Part shown: positions 62,271-64,000 of the stretch, one piece after another
Position numbering within the stretch: position 1 is the stretch's first letter
Layout of the letters: each line of letters starts with the position of its first letter
Made by a program: the position numbers and the translations under genes
The notes under the pieces: generated by a model
What the model saw: the letters and a program-made list of their open reading frames with translations, nothing else
Told to the model about the DNA's origin: nothing
The model's database searches: none
From: Blastomyces gilchristii SLH14081
Lineage: Eukaryota; Ascomycota; Eurotiomycetes; Onygenales; Ajellomycetaceae
Direction of reading: 5' to 3'
DNA length: 64,000 nucleotides
Assembly: GCF_000003855.2 (NCBI RefSeq)
Contig: NW_003101678.1
Coordinates: 2,824,803-2,888,802, forward strand

Positions 62271-62979
62271 ATACCCCATATCGCGTTTTGTTTGTTCCCC
62301 TAGACGGCGGGGTCGCTGTGAAGTCATACCCTGTTTTTTCCGCTCACTTTTTCTTCTTTGAAGCCCTAGGATTTGAACGTGTCTTGTTAGGTTGGGGCCT
62401 TCTCTATCCTGCCGACTAATCCTTAGTCATTCCTAGATTCAGCGTTCTTGGGTGGACTTATTATTTTCTGCATTCTTAGCTTAGATTCTCTATGGCTAAT
62501 GGCTCCGGTATAGATGGTTATGGAATCAATGTTATTCTTATCAATTTTCGGGTCGTTTTCATTCTCCCTCTTTTTGTCTTGTAGTTAGCACCGGGTGAGA
62601 ATTAGAGTGTGGGTTAAAATAAATATATCTTCAAATTTTCCGGGTTAGACTGAACCACCTACTTTTAAACGCTGTGAAGGAGTTGGAAACAGACTATTTA
62701 TCAGAGTTAGGTTTATATTTATTTCGAAATTATATAAGTAAAATCTCATACCTAGAGAGGCACGATAGGATACTAAGGAGCCAAAGACCAGTTACGTACA
62801 TGCAGAGTGGGAGCTAGTTAACTGCCAGCAAAACTTGAACGAAGAACCAAATTTTAATGGACCGTGTTTATAAAAAGCCCAAAGAAATAAAAAAAATACC
62901 TGAAACAGGATGAATAGAAAACAAATGGGTGAGGTAACAACAGGGAAGAAACAAAGTACAAAAAATAATCTCTATGCAT
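62271..62979. other. Intergenic between converging AMA1 and UTP5
   Basis: 709 bp, AT-rich, holding both 3' ends. Nothing else recognised. Confidence 0.5.
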
Positions 62980-64000
62980 CTATCTTCGCGATTTTCCATG
63001 TTTTAACTTCCCTTTTTTCGACGAAGTAGGAGCAAGATCAATAGACTCATCCTCCTCAGAACCCGCAATAAAGTCCGCCATGCTACTCCCTTCATCCTCG
63101 TCGTCTTCATCGTCTTCCTCATCATCTTCCCCACCGGCACCTTCTCCATCCTCAGATTCCTCTGCCTCATCATCAAATAACTCTACCTCCTCGTCCTCGC
63201 TCTCCTCCTCTTCACCATCCTCCTCCTCCTCATCGGATGCCACTCCGTTAATAGCTAAGGGCATGTCCTCATCATCCTCTTCCTCTCCATCGCCGAGACC
63301 CGCACCGAGCACGCCTCGTTTCGCAGCCACACCACCAGCGGCAGCAGTGCCCTTAATGCGTCTGAGTCCATCTCCATCTTCATCCTCACTATCCACCAAA
63401 TCCTCCTCGCCTTCAACATAAATAACATCATCTTCATCATCTTCCTCAGAACCCACCGTGCCGGCGCCACGGCCACGACCACCAGGACCAGCAGCTCGCT
63501 GCAGATTCTGCCTAAGACCCAGCTGCGCATCAAGCATATCCAACTTCCCCTTCAACAACAGAAGAGACGGCAAACTCGCCGACCGCTGATCCATCACCTT
63601 AAACAGCGCGGTAATCTTGCGCAGCACCTCCGGCCTCCCCGCAATCGAGCCGCCATGCGCAATGCATGTCCACTGCACCCAGACGAGCAGGTGGCCGTAG
63701 CGGCCAGGGCGGCTGGAGAGGCGCTCAGCGAGCTTCTGGAGCAGGGTGGCAGCGAGCGACGAATTCATGCGCTGGATCGTGGCGCGGACGATGTTCATGT
63801 CTGTGGTGTGGAAGCAGGATTCCAGAAGGGAGTTGTCGTTCGTCGTGAGAGCTTGGGAGAGGACGGTGGAGAGAGAGAGGCCGGTGGGGAGCTGGAGAGC
63901 GGTGTTGGACTTGTTGGCTGTAGAGGTAAGGGCGCGGGTGTGGGCGTCTATATCTGCGTTTGCGTCGTCGAGCTCTGCTTCGACGTCGATGGGTTCGGCG
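62980..64000 (-). CDS. utp5: U3 snoRNP protein UTP5 (WDR43), C-terminal part
   Basis: Subunit of the t-UTP/UtpA complex in early small-subunit ribosome assembly. Only the last 339 codons are inside the window; the frame is open to position 64000 and the WD40 N-terminus lies beyond. The Utp12-type helical domain is visible: GLSLSTVLSQALTTNDNSLL, ATLLQKLAERLSSRPGRYGH, LVWVQWTCIAHGGSIAG and QRSASLPSLLLLKGKLDML. A long Asp/Glu tail with basic end (KKGKLKHGKSRR) follows, typical of nucleolar proteins. UTP5 is preferred over UTP12/DIP2 by this order and tail, but both share the domain. Confidence 0.85.
   Translation of the reverse strand, partial: AEPIDVEAELDDANADIDAHTRALTSTANKSNTALQLPTGLSLSTVLSQALTTNDNSLLESCFHTTDMNIVRATIQRMNSSLAATLLQKLAERLSSRPGRYGHLLVWVQWTCIAHGGSIAGRPEVLRKITALFKVMDQRSASLPSLLLLKGKLDMLDAQLGLRQNLQRAAGPGGRGRGAGTVGSEEDDEDDVIYVEGEEDLVDSEDEDGDGLRRIKGTAAAGGVAAKRGVLGAGLGDGEEEDDEDMPLAINGVASDEEEEDGEEEESEDEEVELFDDEAEESEDGEGAGGEDDEEDDEDDEDEGSSMADFIAGSEEDESIDLAPTSSKKGKLKHGKSRR

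Noticed and set aside
63080..63533. Ser-rich plus-strand and Met/Arg-rich minus-strand frames over the UTP5 tail
   Set aside because: Out-of-frame readings of the Asp/Glu-rich tail codons.

Overview
The window reads as nuclear DNA of a filamentous ascomycete: multi-exon genes with short introns (about 48-295 nt, GT..AG, sometimes a TACTAAC branch site), separate promoters, and a clearly fungal gene set. The mix (Ppo fatty-acid oxygenase, DSC3, AMA1, CNL2, HPPD) suggests Eurotiomycetes, and the style of decayed elements suggests Onygenales. That placement is inference; no species marker is visible.

Layout. 1-11.4 kb (minus): most of the giant HECT ubiquitin ligase TOM1/HUWE1, cut by the left edge before its HECT domain. 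12.6-16.3 kb (minus): a PpoA-type fatty-acid dioxygenase/P450 gene with intact splice sites and catalytic motifs but two in-frame TAG codons. 18.3-19.5 kb (plus): TSC13 enoyl-CoA reductase. 20.5-22.6 kb: a broken APH-type kinase gene and repeat-like non-coding DNA. 22.7-33.1 kb: dense housekeeping block: GT34 mannosyltransferase, mitochondrial bL28m, RVB1, an FAD oxidoreductase, VTI1, DSC3. 33.4-37.1 kb: a graveyard holding a chromodomain tail of a retroelement integrase, a Cys-rich reading frame and an Ulp1/Smt4-type peptidase, all broken. 37.6-64 kb: ISA1, an ARMH3 (DUF1741) homologue, EAF3, CNL2/NKP2, an unknown protein, CTF8, HPPD, GYP5, BET4, a small membrane-protein frame with an internal TAA, AMA1, and the C-terminus of UTP5 running off the right edge.

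The genes do not form one pathway or a secondary-metabolite cluster. They are general cell machinery: ubiquitin (TOM1, DSC3), lipids (TSC13, Ppo), Golgi and vesicle traffic (GT34, VTI1, GYP5, BET4, probably ARMH3), chromatin and chromosome segregation (RVB1, EAF3, CTF8, CNL2, AMA1), mitochondria (bL28m, ISA1) and ribosome synthesis (UTP5). RVB1 and EAF3 both belong to chromatin complexes of the NuA4/SWR1 type.

The most notable feature is repeated loss by nonsense codons explainable as C-to-T (or G-to-A) transitions, in a Ppo gene, an APH gene, an Ulp1-like gene, a Cys-rich frame, a retroelement relic and possibly a small membrane protein. Exon borders were read by eye from splice motifs and frame continuity; sums of exon lengths were checked to be multiples of three for all complete genes.
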